From the NCBI RefSeq assembly GCF_000015045.1, contig NC_008609.1, positions 620,001 to 684,000 on the forward strand: DNA of 64,000 bases, in the 5' to 3' direction. Of this stretch, positions 17,902 to 28,956 are shown one piece after another. Both the position numbers and the translations under genes were made by a program. How positions within the stretch are numbered: the first letter of the stretch is position 1; each line of letters starts with the position of its first letter. The DNA is from Pelobacter propionicus DSM 2379 (GTDB taxonomy: Bacteria; Desulfobacterota; Desulfuromonadia; Geobacterales; Pseudopelobacteraceae). The notes below the pieces were generated by a model. That model searched no databases and had not been told where the DNA came from. It was given only the letters and a program-made list of their open reading frames with translations.

Positions 17902-18510
17902 ATGGGTACACCATCTGATCGCACAACAACCCTGTCCTTATGCCTTGCGGTCTGTGTCGTTGTCATTGCCGTCGGTACGGGGTGGGCATCGGAAGCTGGC
18001 GAAGGAGCCCACCAGGTCGATTCTGCGGCCCAAATGAAGGACTTCGGCTGGCGTGTGCTCAACTTCGCGGTTCTGGCTGCTCTACTGGGCTGGGCGATTG
18101 CAAAGGCACAGGTCAAGAAAGCTCTCAATGAGCGTCAGGTAAAGATAGAGAGGAGTCTTCGCGAGGCAGAGCAGAGCCGGGACGCTGCGGAGCAAAAACT
18201 TCGCGAATACAGCGGCAAGCTGGAACACGCTTCCCGTGAAATCGAAGAGATGCGGGGCGCGATGCTGCGCGAAAGCGAGCAGGAGAAACAGCGCATCATT
18301 GCCGAAGCCCGCGCTGCCGCCGAAAAGATCGCTGGCCAGGCAACTCTTTCCGCCGAACATGAGGTGCTGAAGGCTCGTTCGGCTCTGCAAGCCGAGGCTG
18401 GCCGCCTGGCGGTTCAGCTTGCAGCTACGAAACTGGCTGGCGCCATTGGCAAGGAAGACCACGACCTGTACGTGGATGATTATCTCAAGAAGGTGGAACA
18501 GTTCAAATGA
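17902..18510 (+). CDS. atpF: ATP synthase Fo subunit b
   Basis: A 202-residue stator subunit. An N-terminal hydrophobic leader (LSLCLAVCVVVIAVG) precedes the usual membrane helix (LNFAVLAALLGWAIAKA), and a long coiled-coil follows. The leader looks like a cleavable signal sequence; b subunits with such an N-terminal extension are known in related bacteria. It overlaps atpH by 4 bases. Confidence 0.9.
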   Translation: MGTPSDRTTTLSLCLAVCVVVIAVGTGWASEAGEGAHQVDSAAQMKDFGWRVLNFAVLAALLGWAIAKAQVKKALNERQVKIERSLREAEQSRDAAEQKLREYSGKLEHASREIEEMRGAMLRESEQEKQRIIAEARAAAEKIAGQATLSAEHEVLKARSALQAEAGRLAVQLAATKLAGAIGKEDHDLYVDDYLKKVEQFK

Positions 18511-19049
18511 TCAATTCCACGATAGCAAAACGATATGCGTTGTCGCTTGTGCAACTTGGGGCGGAATGCGGGCTGGTTGACCGCTTCCGCGGGGAGCTTG
18601 CAGACGTTGAGGATCTTTTTGGCACTACCCCCGAGATTCCGGCCGCCTTCGCGGATCCGGCCCTGAGCCATGAACGGAAAAAGAACATCATGCGGGAGTT
18701 GGTCGGCTCATGCGCCTGTTCCGAACTGATGGGAAACTTCCTGCTGCTGCTGGTGGACAAGAACCGCGTTGCGTTTTTCAGCCAGATAGTCAAGGCCTAT
18801 GGGCAGTTGGCTGACGAGCACGTGGGCATACTTCGCCCGGTTATCACAACCGCCTTTGAGTTGGATGCTGTTCAGTTGGCCGCGATACGGGAGGCGCTGG
18901 AAAAAAAGAGCGCTAAAACGATTATCCCCCAACTGACGGTTGACAAGGCTTTTCTGGGCGGTGTTGTCGTTCAGATCGGTGATACGGTCTACGACAGCAG
19001 TGTAAAGACGCAACTCAAGCGGATACAAGATCAATTACAGAAGGGGTAA
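18507..19049 (+). CDS. atpH: ATP synthase F1 subunit delta
   Basis: A 180-residue subunit that joins the b stalk to F1. It starts with the family pattern [16 protein letters not shown] and has the C-terminal [26 protein letters not shown], typical of delta/OSCP. Seven bases separate it from atpA. Confidence 0.93.
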   Translation: MINSTIAKRYALSLVQLGAECGLVDRFRGELADVEDLFGTTPEIPAAFADPALSHERKKNIMRELVGSCACSELMGNFLLLLVDKNRVAFFSQIVKAYGQLADEHVGILRPVITTAFELDAVQLAAIREALEKKSAKTIIPQLTVDKAFLGGVVVQIGDTVYDSSVKTQLKRIQDQLQKG

Positions 19050-19056
19050 TGCTCCC

Positions 19057-20565
19057 ATGAAAATCAGAGCGGAAGAGATCAGCGAGATCATCAAGAAACA
19101 GATCAGAGAGTACGGCAAGGAGGTCGAGGTCTCGGAGACCGGCACGATCATCTCCATCGGCGACGGCATTGCCCGTATTCACGGCCTTTCGGGCGCCATG
19201 GCGGGGGAGTTGCTGGAATTTCCCGGCGGCGTTTCGGGCATGGTCCTCAACCTGGAGGAGGACAATGTCGGTGCCGCGGTCCTGGGTGAATTCACCGCGA
19301 TCAAGGAGGGTCACACCGTCAAGCGCACCGGCCGCATTGCCGAGGTTCCTGTGGGCGAAGCCCTGATCGGGCGGGTGGTCAACGCCATCGGCGAGCCGAT
19401 CGACGGCAAGGGGCCGATCAAAACCGACACCTTCAGCAAGGTGGAGATCAAGGCTCCCGGCATCGTTGCCCGCAAATCGGTTGATCAGCCCATGGCCTCC
19501 GGCCTCAAGGCCGTCGACGCCATGGTTCCCATCGGCCGCGGCCAGCGCGAACTGATCATCGGCGACCGCCAGACTGGCAAGACAGCCGTAGCAGTGGATA
19601 CGATCATCAACCAGAAGGGTGGGGACGTGATCTGCATCTACGTTGCCATCGGCCAGAAGCGCTCCACCGTGGCCCAAGTGGTGGCCAAGCTCTCCGATCA
19701 CGGCGCCATGGACTACACCATCGTCGTTGCCGCTTCCGCATCCGAGTCGGCGCCGCTCCAGTTCATCGCCCCCTACAGCGGGGTCACCATGGGCGAGTAC
19801 TTCCGCGACAAAGGCCAGCACGCCCTGATCATCTATGACGACCTTTCCAAGCAGGCTGTAGCCTACCGCCAGCTGTCGCTGCTGCTGCGCCGCCCTCCGG
19901 GGCGCGAGGCCTACCCCGGTGACGTCTTCTACCTGCACAGCCGTCTGCTGGAACGCGCCTGCAAGCTGTCCGACGAGTGCGGCGGCGGTTCGCTCACCGC
20001 GCTTCCCATCATCGAGACCCAGGCCGGCGACGTCTCCGCTTACATCCCGACCAACGTCATCTCCATCACCGACGGCCAGATCTATCTGGAATCGGACCTG
20101 TTCTTCTCCGGCGTGCGTCCGGCCATCAACGTCGGCCTCTCCGTCTCCCGCGTCGGTGGCAAGGCGCAGACCAAATCCATGAAGCAGGTTGCCGGCACCC
20201 TGCGGCTGAACCTGGCCCAGTACCGCGAGATGGCGGCCTTTGCCCAGTTCGGTTCCGACCTGGACAAGGCGACCCAGATGCAGCTTGCCCGTGGCGAGCG
20301 TCTGGTGGAGATCCTGAAACAGCCGCAGTACCGCCCGCTGTCCAACGAAAAGCAGGTGCTGATCATCTTTGCCGCCAACAACGGCTTCCTGGACGAGCTG
20401 CCGGTCTCCACGCTGAGGCGTTACGAGGATGAGATGTACGCATTCTTCGACAACCGCCAGGCCGACCTGCTGTCGGAGCTGCGCGACAAGAAAGCCATCG
20501 ATGACGAGCTGAAGAAGCGCATCGTGGCTGCCCTGGAGCAGTTCAAGAAAGAATTCAGCGCGTAA
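19057..20565 (+). CDS. atpA: ATP synthase F1 subunit alpha
   Basis: The 502-residue regulatory nucleotide-binding subunit of F1. Walker A is GDRQTGKT, with [13 protein letters not shown] before it. The N-terminal segment [21 protein letters not shown] is conserved. The length is normal. Codon use is strongly biased towards C-ending codons, as expected of a highly expressed gene. Confidence 0.97.
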   Translation: MKIRAEEISEIIKKQIREYGKEVEVSETGTIISIGDGIARIHGLSGAMAGELLEFPGGVSGMVLNLEEDNVGAAVLGEFTAIKEGHTVKRTGRIAEVPVGEALIGRVVNAIGEPIDGKGPIKTDTFSKVEIKAPGIVARKSVDQPMASGLKAVDAMVPIGRGQRELIIGDRQTGKTAVAVDTIINQKGGDVICIYVAIGQKRSTVAQVVAKLSDHGAMDYTIVVAASASESAPLQFIAPYSGVTMGEYFRDKGQHALIIYDDLSKQAVAYRQLSLLLRRPPGREAYPGDVFYLHSRLLERACKLSDECGGGSLTALPIIETQAGDVSAYIPTNVISITDGQIYLESDLFFSGVRPAINVGLSVSRVGGKAQTKSMKQVAGTLRLNLAQYREMAAFAQFGSDLDKATQMQLARGERLVEILKQPQYRPLSNEKQVLIIFAANNGFLDELPVSTLRRYEDEMYAFFDNRQADLLSELRDKKAIDDELKKRIVAALEQFKKEFSA

Positions 20566-20586
20566 GCACAAGGACGGACTACAACC

Positions 20587-22903
<2,317 letters not shown>

Positions 22904-22911
22904 GGGGGACC

Positions 22912-23328
22912 ATGGCGGAAAAACTGAAGCTGGAAATCATCACTCCCTATGGAAAGGTCGTCGATGCCGAGGTGGACGAGGTCATGGCCACCGGCGTGCT
23001 GGGTGAGTTCTGCGTGCTGCCGGGGCATGCCCCGTTTCTCTCCTCCCTGAAGATCGGCGAATTCTGCTACAGGGTTGACGGAGTGGCGGCCTGCATGGCG
23101 CTCAACTGGGGCTATTTCGAAGTCCAGGACGACAGGGTCGTCGTATTGGTGGAGACCGCCGAGCATGCCCATGAGATCGACGTGGAGCGGGCCAGGGTTG
23201 CCCAGGCCCGCGCGGAGCAGGCGTTGAAAGGGATCGGGCCGGAGGACAAGCAGTTCAAGATCTACGAGGCTGCCCTGGAGCGCGCCCTGATACGCATGCA
23301 GGTGGCCGGCAGGGAAACCAGGAAATGA
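22912..23328 (+). CDS. atpC: ATP synthase F1 subunit epsilon
   Basis: A 138-residue subunit. The N-terminal beta-barrel (LKLEIITPYGKVVDAEVDEV, then GEFCVLPGHAPFLSSLKIG) and the C-terminal helical hairpin of the family are both present. It is the last gene of the ATP synthase operon; no clear terminator follows before ackA. Confidence 0.95.
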   Translation: MAEKLKLEIITPYGKVVDAEVDEVMATGVLGEFCVLPGHAPFLSSLKIGEFCYRVDGVAACMALNWGYFEVQDDRVVVLVETAEHAHEIDVERARVAQARAEQALKGIGPEDKQFKIYEAALERALIRMQVAGRETRK

Positions 23329-23524
23329 TCTCCCTGGAATAGCTCAGCCTGCAAAAACTGTTACGGCATGTTCAGGGAAGCGTCAAAAAACGAGCCGGAT
23401 AGTACCGGTCACAGCGGACAGGTGGATGTGATCACACGGACGTCAGACGTGATTTCTCTCCGTAACCAGGATTAGCGATGTTTTGTTGTTTACCAGAGCG
23501 CTTGCCGTGCAAGGAGGTCTGGCA

Positions 23525-24790
23525 ATGATCATCATGGCATTGAACTGCGGCAGTTCGTCGGTCAAGTACCAGCTCTATGACTGGAGTCGTAAAGAAGTGG
23601 TGGCCAAGGGCATTGTCGAGCGGGTCACCATCGGTGATTCGTTTATCGTGCATGAGGTCCCTGGTAGGGACGCTTTTAAGGAGGAGCAGAACTGTCCCAC
23701 CCACCAGGCTGCCATCGATCTGATCATCAGGACGGTCACCGACCCGAAGCGGGGCGTTATCAAGGATGTCTCCGAAATCGCCGCCGTGGGTCACCGCATT
23801 GTGCATGGTGGAGAGAAGTTTACCCGTTCGGTGGTCATCGACGATCAGGTTCTGGAGGCGGTCAAGGAGTGCCAGCACCTGGCGCCGCTGCACAACCCGC
23901 CCAACATCGAGGGGGTCCTGGCTGCGCGGGCCCTCCTGCCCACTGTTCCGCAGATTGCTGTCTTCGACACCGCCTTTCACCAGACCATGCCGGAATATGC
24001 CTACATCTACCCGGTTCCCTACGAGTGGTACCAGAAGCACCAGGTGCGGCGCTACGGCTTCCACGGCACCTCCCACCTGTACGTCGCCAAGCGCGCGGCG
24101 GCGCTGCTGGGCAAGAAACCGGCCGACACCAACCTGGTCACCCTGCACATCGGCAACGGCGTCTCCCACTGCGCCATCAAGAACGGCATCTCCATCGACA
24201 CCTCCATGGGGCTCACCCCGCTGGAAGGGGCCATCATGGGCACTCGCTGCGGCGACATCGACCCGGCCATCCCGCTGTTCATGATGCATAAGGAGGGTTT
24301 GAGCGTCAAGGATATCGACACCATCCTGAACAAGAAGAGCGGCATCTTGGGCATAACCGGCCGTTTCTCCGACCGCCGCGACGTGGCCCGGCATGCCGAG
24401 GCCGGCGACGAGCGCTGCAAGCTGGCCATGAGGATCGAGGTATTCCGCATCAAAAAGTACATCGGCGCCTACATGGCCATCGTGGGCAAACTGGACGCCG
24501 TCGTCTTCACCGCCGGAGTGGGCGAGATGAGCGTCAAGGTCCGCGAGATGGTTCTGGAAGGGATGGAACATCTGGGGCTGATCCTGGACAGGGAGCGTAA
24601 CAATAGCGCCATGACCCGTAAGAAGGAGACACTGATCACCACCGACGACTCCCCGGTCAAGGCCTTCGTCATCCCCACCGACGAGGAGCTGGTCCTGACC
24701 GAGGATGTGGCTGCCATCCTGAACGGCACCTACGCCGACCACATGAACTTCGAGTACGCCTTCTCCCGGCCGGATTTCGTGCGCACATAG
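23525..24790 (+). CDS. ackA: Acetate kinase
   Basis: A 421-residue enzyme that interconverts acetate plus ATP with acetyl-phosphate plus ADP. Family motifs are ALNCGSSSVKYQLYD, GHRIVHGGEKF, FDTAFHQTMP, HIGNGVSHCAIKNG and ITGRFSDRRDV. I chose ATG 23525, six bases after a perfect AAGGAGGT. It is slightly longer than the usual 400 residues. It follows the ATP synthase operon by about 200 bases and ends in a strong hairpin. No phosphotransacetylase gene is nearby. Confidence 0.96.
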   Translation: MIIMALNCGSSSVKYQLYDWSRKEVVAKGIVERVTIGDSFIVHEVPGRDAFKEEQNCPTHQAAIDLIIRTVTDPKRGVIKDVSEIAAVGHRIVHGGEKFTRSVVIDDQVLEAVKECQHLAPLHNPPNIEGVLAARALLPTVPQIAVFDTAFHQTMPEYAYIYPVPYEWYQKHQVRRYGFHGTSHLYVAKRAAALLGKKPADTNLVTLHIGNGVSHCAIKNGISIDTSMGLTPLEGAIMGTRCGDIDPAIPLFMMHKEGLSVKDIDTILNKKSGILGITGRFSDRRDVARHAEAGDERCKLAMRIEVFRIKKYIGAYMAIVGKLDAVVFTAGVGEMSVKVREMVLEGMEHLGLILDRERNNSAMTRKKETLITTDDSPVKAFVIPTDEELVLTEDVAAILNGTYADHMNFEYAFSRPDFVRT

Positions 24791-24807
24791 CCGGGGCGGA
24801 ATGTTTC

Positions 24808-24848
24808 GGAAACGACAAAGCCGGCTAAATGCCGGCTTTGTCGTTTCC
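24808..24848 (+). terminator. Strong 18-bp hairpin after ackA
   Basis: GGAAACGACAAAGCCGGC (24808-24825) and its exact complement (24831-24848) flank a five-base TAAAT loop. There is no long T-run after the stem, but its stability and place just after the ackA stop support a terminator. Its 3' arm contains the -35 box of the next promoter. Confidence 0.72.
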
Positions 24849-24866
24849 CGCGTTGCGTGCTACAAT
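24838..24866 (+). promoter_or_regulatory. Promoter of the YhcC-like radical SAM gene
   Basis: TTGTCG (24838-24843, inside the ackA hairpin) and TACAAT (24861-24866) are 17 bases apart. Transcription would begin almost at the start codon at 24876. The mRNA would be leaderless or nearly so, which agrees with the lack of a Shine-Dalgarno there. Confidence 0.5.
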
Positions 24867-24875
24867 CACCCCACC

Positions 24876-25796
24876 ATGTCAAACCCCAAACGCTACAACC
24901 CTTTTTCCGCCGAGCTGAAGCGCGTCTTCGGCTGCAAGGTGCAGCGCATCTCCCTGGATGCCGGTTTTTCCTGTCCCAATCGCGATGGCACCCTTGACCA
25001 TGCCGGCTGTATCTTCTGCGGCGGACAGGGGTCCGGCTCCCACGGTATCCTCCGCGATCTTGGTATCGTCGCCCAGCTGGAGGACGGCAAGGAGGTCATG
25101 CGCCGCAAGTACCGGGCCTCCAAGTTCCTGGCCTATTTCCAGGCCTACTCCAATACCTATGCTCCCGTGGAGCGGCTGGGCCTGCTGTTCGGCCAAGCCC
25201 TGCTGACGCCGGACGTTGTCGGCATGATCGTGGCCACGCGGCCGGACTGCCTCCCGCCGGATGTCCTTGATTACCTCTGGAAACTCTCACAGCAGACCTA
25301 TTTCTGGCTGGAGCTGGGGTTGCAGTCAATCCACGACACAAGCCTGGCCTATATCAATCGCCGCCACGATTACGCCTGTTTTCTGCGGGCGGTGGAAGAG
25401 TGCCGCTCCCGCAGCCTGCGGGTCTGCGCCCATGTCATCCTGGGACTGCCGGGCGAGAGCCGCGACGACATGCTGGCCATGGCCGGCGAACTGAACCGGC
25501 TCGGCCTGGCCGGCGTCAAGCTGCATCTGCTGCATGTCATGAAGGGGACGCGGCTGGCGGAGATGCATGCCCGAGGGGAGGTGCCTCTGATGGATAGGGA
25601 TGAGTACGTGGGGCTGGTGTGCGATTTTCTGGAACTGCTCGATCCGGCCATCCTGATCCACCGCCTGACCGGTGACGGCGGGCGCGACAACCTGGTGGCG
25701 CCGCTCTGGTCGCTGAAGAAGTTCGAGGTGCTCAACCTGATCGACGCCGAGCTGGAACGGCGCGGGAGTTGTCAGGGGAGCCGCCGCGCTGGCTGA
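24876..25796 (+). CDS. Radical SAM protein, YhcC family (TIGR01212)
   Basis: A 306-residue protein. The cluster motif CPNRDGTLDHAGCIFC has the wide first spacing (C-x11-C-x2-C) typical of the YhcC family. KFLAYFQAYSNTYAP, TYFWLELGLQSIHD, INRRHDY and HVILGLPGESRDDML are also family segments. The exact reaction is not established for this family to my knowledge. ATG 24876 lies just behind a -10 box with no ribosome binding site, so initiation may be leaderless. Confidence 0.88.
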   Translation: MSNPKRYNPFSAELKRVFGCKVQRISLDAGFSCPNRDGTLDHAGCIFCGGQGSGSHGILRDLGIVAQLEDGKEVMRRKYRASKFLAYFQAYSNTYAPVERLGLLFGQALLTPDVVGMIVATRPDCLPPDVLDYLWKLSQQTYFWLELGLQSIHDTSLAYINRRHDYACFLRAVEECRSRSLRVCAHVILGLPGESRDDMLAMAGELNRLGLAGVKLHLLHVMKGTRLAEMHARGEVPLMDRDEYVGLVCDFLELLDPAILIHRLTGDGGRDNLVAPLWSLKKFEVLNLIDAELERRGSCQGSRRAG

Positions 25797-25819
25797 GGCG
25801 GGGTGGGGACGCCGGGTGT

Positions 25820-25981
25820 GGCTGTCCGCCGTTCGCTCCGGATCCCTGATCCTTTGGCTCCACGGCTCATTGCGCTGCAGCCGGAAAATCGCCCTCCGGG
25901 CTCGGACAGTCCGGCTGCCTTTCGCTCCATTTCGCCGGGAACCACGACGGATCAGGGATAAGTCGCTTCCCGCGGACAGCC
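25820..25981. repeat. 162-bp imperfect palindrome between convergent genes
   Basis: Outer arms GGCTGTCCGC (25820-25829) and GCGGACAGCC (25972-25981), middle arms ATCCCTGATCC (25842-25852) and GGATCAGGGAT (25949-25959), and inner arms GCAGCCGG (25877-25884) and CCGGCTGC (25911-25918) are nested symmetrically. It fills the gap between the radical SAM gene and kup. It may end transcription from both sides, or be a miniature mobile element like the one at 9135-9320, though the sequences are unrelated. Confidence 0.65.
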
Positions 25982-26011
25982 CCACCAGCCTGACGGGCGT
26001 TCAAGTGGAGG

Positions 26012-27829
26012 CTACATCTCCACCCTGGTGATGACCCCCTGCAGCTTGGCAGCCGGGACCTTGTTGAACTGCACGAAGTTGGGTGTCAGCTTCTTGATCA
26101 CCGAGAAGACCCTCCAGATCGGGTTTGTGGTGGCGATATCCTCGATGCCGTAGAAAATGACCTTCTCCTGGATGCCGTTCTGTTTCAGCAGTAGCTCGAT
26201 ATCGAAGATTTCCATGTAGCCGGCCTTGATCATGAAGCCATCCAGGCCGGTGCCGATGCCGCACTCCAGCACGGACTCCACGCCGAAGGGTTCGTCGGTG
26301 CGGACGATGGAGATCAGCACGTTGCGCTCATAGACGATGTTGCTGCGGATGGTGCAGTGCACCAGGTAGGGGGGGATGATGTTCCACTCCTTGACGAAGA
26401 ACAGGCCGGTGCCGGCGATGCGCCCCTTCTTGTAGATCTGCTCATAGCTCAGCAGGTAGGTCTCCAGGTCCAGCGGGCGCAGGGCCAGGTAGAGGCCGCG
26501 CTGACCCCTGGTCCAGATCAGGATCACGGCCAGGGGGACCGAGGCCAGGATCAGCGACCAGTAGCCGCCATGGGGCAGTTTGTTGCAGTTCGATACCAGG
26601 AAGACCACGTCCACCAGGGTGACGAACAGTGCCAGAGGAACCTTCCACTTCTTGGTGGTGCGGCTGAAGATCATGGTCATCATGATGCCGGTGATGACCA
26701 TGGTGCCGGTGACGGCAAATCCATAGGCGGCCGCCAGGTTGGCGGACTTCCTGAAGACCAGCATGATCAGGATCACCAAACAGAGCAACAGCCAGTTGAC
26801 CGAGCCGATATAGATCTGGGACTTGAGCTGGTTGGATGTGTAGTCCACCTTGAGCAGCGGCAGCATGCGGGTGTTGATCCCCTGGTAGACGATGGAGAAG
26901 ACGCCGCTGATCAGTGCCTGGGAGGCGATGATGGTGGCCAGGATCGTCAGGATCAGGAAGGGAATGTAGAACAGGGGCGCCTGGTACTGAAGCATGCCGA
27001 AGAGGATGTTCTTGGCATCCGGGTGGGTGATGATGAAGGCTCCCTGACCCAGGTAGTTGATCACCAGGGCGACGAAGACGAAATACCAGGCCCGTTTGAC
27101 CGGCTTGCGCCCCAGGTGTCCCATGTCGGCGTAGAGCGCCTCGCCCCCGGTGGCGCAGAGGATCACTTCGGAGAGCACGAAGAAACCGGGGAGACCGTTG
27201 TGCATCAGGAAGGAGATGGCGTGGTGCGGGCTGATGGCTGCCAGGATGCCGGGGTGGGAGGAGACGGAAATTGCACCCGATAGTGCCAGGGCCGCGAACC
27301 AGAGCACCATGATCGGCCCGAAGGCCCGGGCCACCTTGTCGGTCCCCTTGTACTGGAAGACGAACAGGAACAGGGCGATCGTGCCAGCGATCAGGATCAG
27401 CGTGTTCTGGCTCAGGCCGCCCAGGCCCGGGATCAGCAAGGTTCCTTCCACTGCCGAGAGGATACTGATGGCCGGGGTGATCACGCCGTCCCCCATGAGC
27501 AGGGCCACCCCCAGGTAGGTGAGGAAGGTGACGAAGGCCATCTGGCGGCCAGGCTTGATCATTCGTACCAGGATCTCGCGCAGCACGATCTCCCCCCCCT
27601 CCCCCTTGCGGCTCAGGCTCATGGCCAGTACGGCGTACTCCAGGTGTACCAGGATGATCAGGGTCCAGACGATCAGGGAGATGATGCCGAGGATGTTGTC
27701 CTGGGTCGGTTTGGTGAGGGCGATGATGACGGTCAGGGTGTAGATCGGGCTGGTGCCGATGTCGCCGAATACCAGCCCCATGGATTTGATGATGCCGCCC
27801 CAGTAGGAATCGGTTTCGCCATGCTTCAT
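26012..27829 (-). CDS. kup: Low-affinity potassium transporter Kup
   Basis: A 605-residue K+ uptake protein with about 12 membrane helices and a C-terminal cytoplasmic part. The N-terminus has the family signature GLVFGDIGTSPIYTL, then LLMGDGVITPAISILSAVEG and CATGGEALYADMGHLGRKPVKRAW. The start codon follows GGAGG at good spacing. Upstream on the same strand are a promoter, a ydaO-type c-di-AMP riboswitch and an intrinsic terminator. Potassium import is therefore predicted to be shut off at high c-di-AMP. Confidence 0.96.
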   Translation of the reverse strand: MKHGETDSYWGGIIKSMGLVFGDIGTSPIYTLTVIIALTKPTQDNILGIISLIVWTLIILVHLEYAVLAMSLSRKGEGGEIVLREILVRMIKPGRQMAFVTFLTYLGVALLMGDGVITPAISILSAVEGTLLIPGLGGLSQNTLILIAGTIALFLFVFQYKGTDKVARAFGPIMVLWFAALALSGAISVSSHPGILAAISPHHAISFLMHNGLPGFFVLSEVILCATGGEALYADMGHLGRKPVKRAWYFVFVALVINYLGQGAFIITHPDAKNILFGMLQYQAPLFYIPFLILTILATIIASQALISGVFSIVYQGINTRMLPLLKVDYTSNQLKSQIYIGSVNWLLLCLVILIMLVFRKSANLAAAYGFAVTGTMVITGIMMTMIFSRTTKKWKVPLALFVTLVDVVFLVSNCNKLPHGGYWSLILASVPLAVILIWTRGQRGLYLALRPLDLETYLLSYEQIYKKGRIAGTGLFFVKEWNIIPPYLVHCTIRSNIVYERNVLISIVRTDEPFGVESVLECGIGTGLDGFMIKAGYMEIFDIELLLKQNGIQEKVIFYGIEDIATTNPIWRVFSVIKKLTPNFVQFNKVPAAKLQGVITRVEM

Positions 27830-27911
27830 GTCAGGCCTCCGCGCTGCTGCCGCCCGCTTTCAGGGGCCGGCCCGCGCACCAATGATTTGTACCACGGGCC
27901 GGACGAAATGC

Positions 27912-27945
27912 AAAAAAGGGCCGCAGGCAGTTGCCGGCGACCCTT
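27912..27945 (-). terminator. Riboswitch-linked intrinsic terminator before kup
   Basis: On the minus strand AAGGGTCGCCGGC pairs with GCCTGCGGCCCTT (one mismatch, one G-U), with loop AACT, and ends in a run of six T. It lies between the aptamer and the kup start, where a transcriptional riboswitch would place its expression platform. Confidence 0.82.
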
Positions 27946-27954
27946 TCGGTGCTG

Positions 27955-28100
27955 TTCGTTGCCCTTCCAATCGCCTACGAGGTTAGCTGACGGGCTAGAG
28001 AGTGGAAGTTCTCTTTCCGGGTGAAAATGTTCTTTCCCCATGCGGAATGCGCCCCGACTGATCGGGTCCCCCGTATCCATTCATTAAAATGGATCTCGGC
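27955..28100 (-). promoter_or_regulatory. Cyclic di-AMP riboswitch (ydaO/yuaA class) upstream of kup
   Basis: The minus strand carries the signature CAGCTAACCTCGTAGGC within 27972-27994, preceded by GGGGACCCGATCAGTCGGGG, GCATGGGGAAAGAACA and CACCCGGAAAGAGA. These are conserved blocks of the ydaO-yuaA class as I remember it. The aptamer lies between a near-consensus promoter and an intrinsic terminator and precedes a potassium transporter, the classic target of this class. The aptamer boundaries are approximate. Confidence 0.85.
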
Positions 28101-28112
28101 TGTTTGGGGGTA

Positions 28113-28140
28113 GTTATACTCCTCCTGGCTGCTCTGTCAA
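28113..28140 (-). promoter_or_regulatory. Promoter of the kup riboswitch transcript
   Basis: TTGACA (28140-28135) and TATAAC (28118-28113) on the minus strand are separated by 16 bases. The -35 is perfect and the -10 matches five of six positions. Transcription would start near 28106, just before the aptamer. Confidence 0.75.
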
Positions 28141-28183
28141 GCGCCGTGTAGTGGGGGGCAACTTTCTTCTGGTTACACGGCGC
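28141..28183. repeat. 10-bp inverted repeat next to the kup promoter
   Basis: GCGCCGTGTA (28141-28150) and TACACGGCGC (28174-28183) are perfect complements with a 23-base loop. It directly abuts the kup -35 box on one side and lies about 90 bases upstream of the DUF4911 gene on the other. It may be an operator or part of the leader of the rightward transcript. Confidence 0.35.
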
Positions 28184-28273
28184 CCGAAACTGGTACACTC
28201 CGCCGCCATCCTTCTGGGGCAGGAGCGTGGCTCCGGGCAGCACATCATTGGATGATACGGGGAGGGGATCGGT

Positions 28274-28552
28274 ATGAGGGCTTGTGAAGGCGGGAACGGG
28301 CGTCCCGCGGCGGAGGATGGGGCGCCGCTGTGCCGTTATTTCAGGGTCAACCAGCGCGATATCGTCTTACTCAAGTTCATCCTGGAAGCCTACGAGGGGA
28401 TGAATGTGATGAGCACCGTGGACAACGGAGCCGGTATCATCCGTATCCTGATCATGCCCGGTTTCGAGCAGGATATGGAGGGGCTTTTAACCGATCTGTC
28501 CGGGCAGGTGGTGATGGAGCCGGTTGAGTGGGACGGGGAGGGGAGCTGGTAA
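28274..28552 (+). CDS. DUF4911 family protein
   Basis: A 92-residue soluble protein. The core RYFRVNQRDIVLLKFILEAYEGMNVMSTVDNGAGIIRI, then PGFEQDMEGLLTDLS, fits the small DUF4911 family. Its fold appears ACT-like (beta-alpha-beta with an amino-acid-binding look), which is inference. ATG 28274 follows GGAGGGG. It lies upstream of an ACT-domain gene and an UPF0210 gene, possibly in one transcript. The function is unknown. Confidence 0.75.
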   Translation: MRACEGGNGRPAAEDGAPLCRYFRVNQRDIVLLKFILEAYEGMNVMSTVDNGAGIIRILIMPGFEQDMEGLLTDLSGQVVMEPVEWDGEGSW

Positions 28553-28666
28553 CCGTTCACACCCCTTGCTCTTTCCTCACGCCGGGGGCGGTTTTTGGGT
28601 GGATTGAACGGGGAAAACCTGCTATGTGAATAGGCTCGCTTTTATTACACTTCAAAAGGAAATCGC

Positions 28667-28945
28667 ATGTCATCGAGTCGTTTCGTCATCACCGTCATCG
28701 GTCTGGACAGGGTGGGTATCGTTGCTGGCATCAGCCGGGTCATGGCCGAACATGGCGTCAATATCGCCGACATCAGGCAGACCATCATGGGCGACCTCTT
28801 CACCATGATCATGCTGGCCGAGGTCACTTCCGGCGAGTTCGGTCTGCCTGCATTCAAGGAGGCCATGAACAGCATCGGCGATGATCTGGGAGTCAAGGTC
28901 ATCATTCAGCATGAAGACGTGTTCCGCTTCATGCACCGGATCTAA
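28667..28945 (+). CDS. ACT domain protein (UPF0237 family)
   Basis: A 92-residue single-domain protein. [35 protein letters not shown] is a textbook ACT-domain start with the ligand-binding glycine. It resembles GcvR-type regulators. It sits 11 bases before the UPF0210 gene; this pairing is common across bacteria and points to a shared, still undefined role. Confidence 0.9.
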   Translation: MSSSRFVITVIGLDRVGIVAGISRVMAEHGVNIADIRQTIMGDLFTMIMLAEVTSGEFGLPAFKEAMNSIGDDLGVKVIIQHEDVFRFMHRI

Positions 28946-28956
28946 AGGGAGCGGCC

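Noticed and set aside
23427-23436. TGTGATCACA palindrome before ackA, resembling CRP/FNR half-sites
   Set aside because: The half-sites are adjacent, without the six-base spacing that CRP sites need (FNR needs four), and there is no other support.
27826-28080. 84-codon minus-strand frame upstream of kup
   Set aside because: It lies over the c-di-AMP riboswitch and terminator, and its translation shows no protein features.
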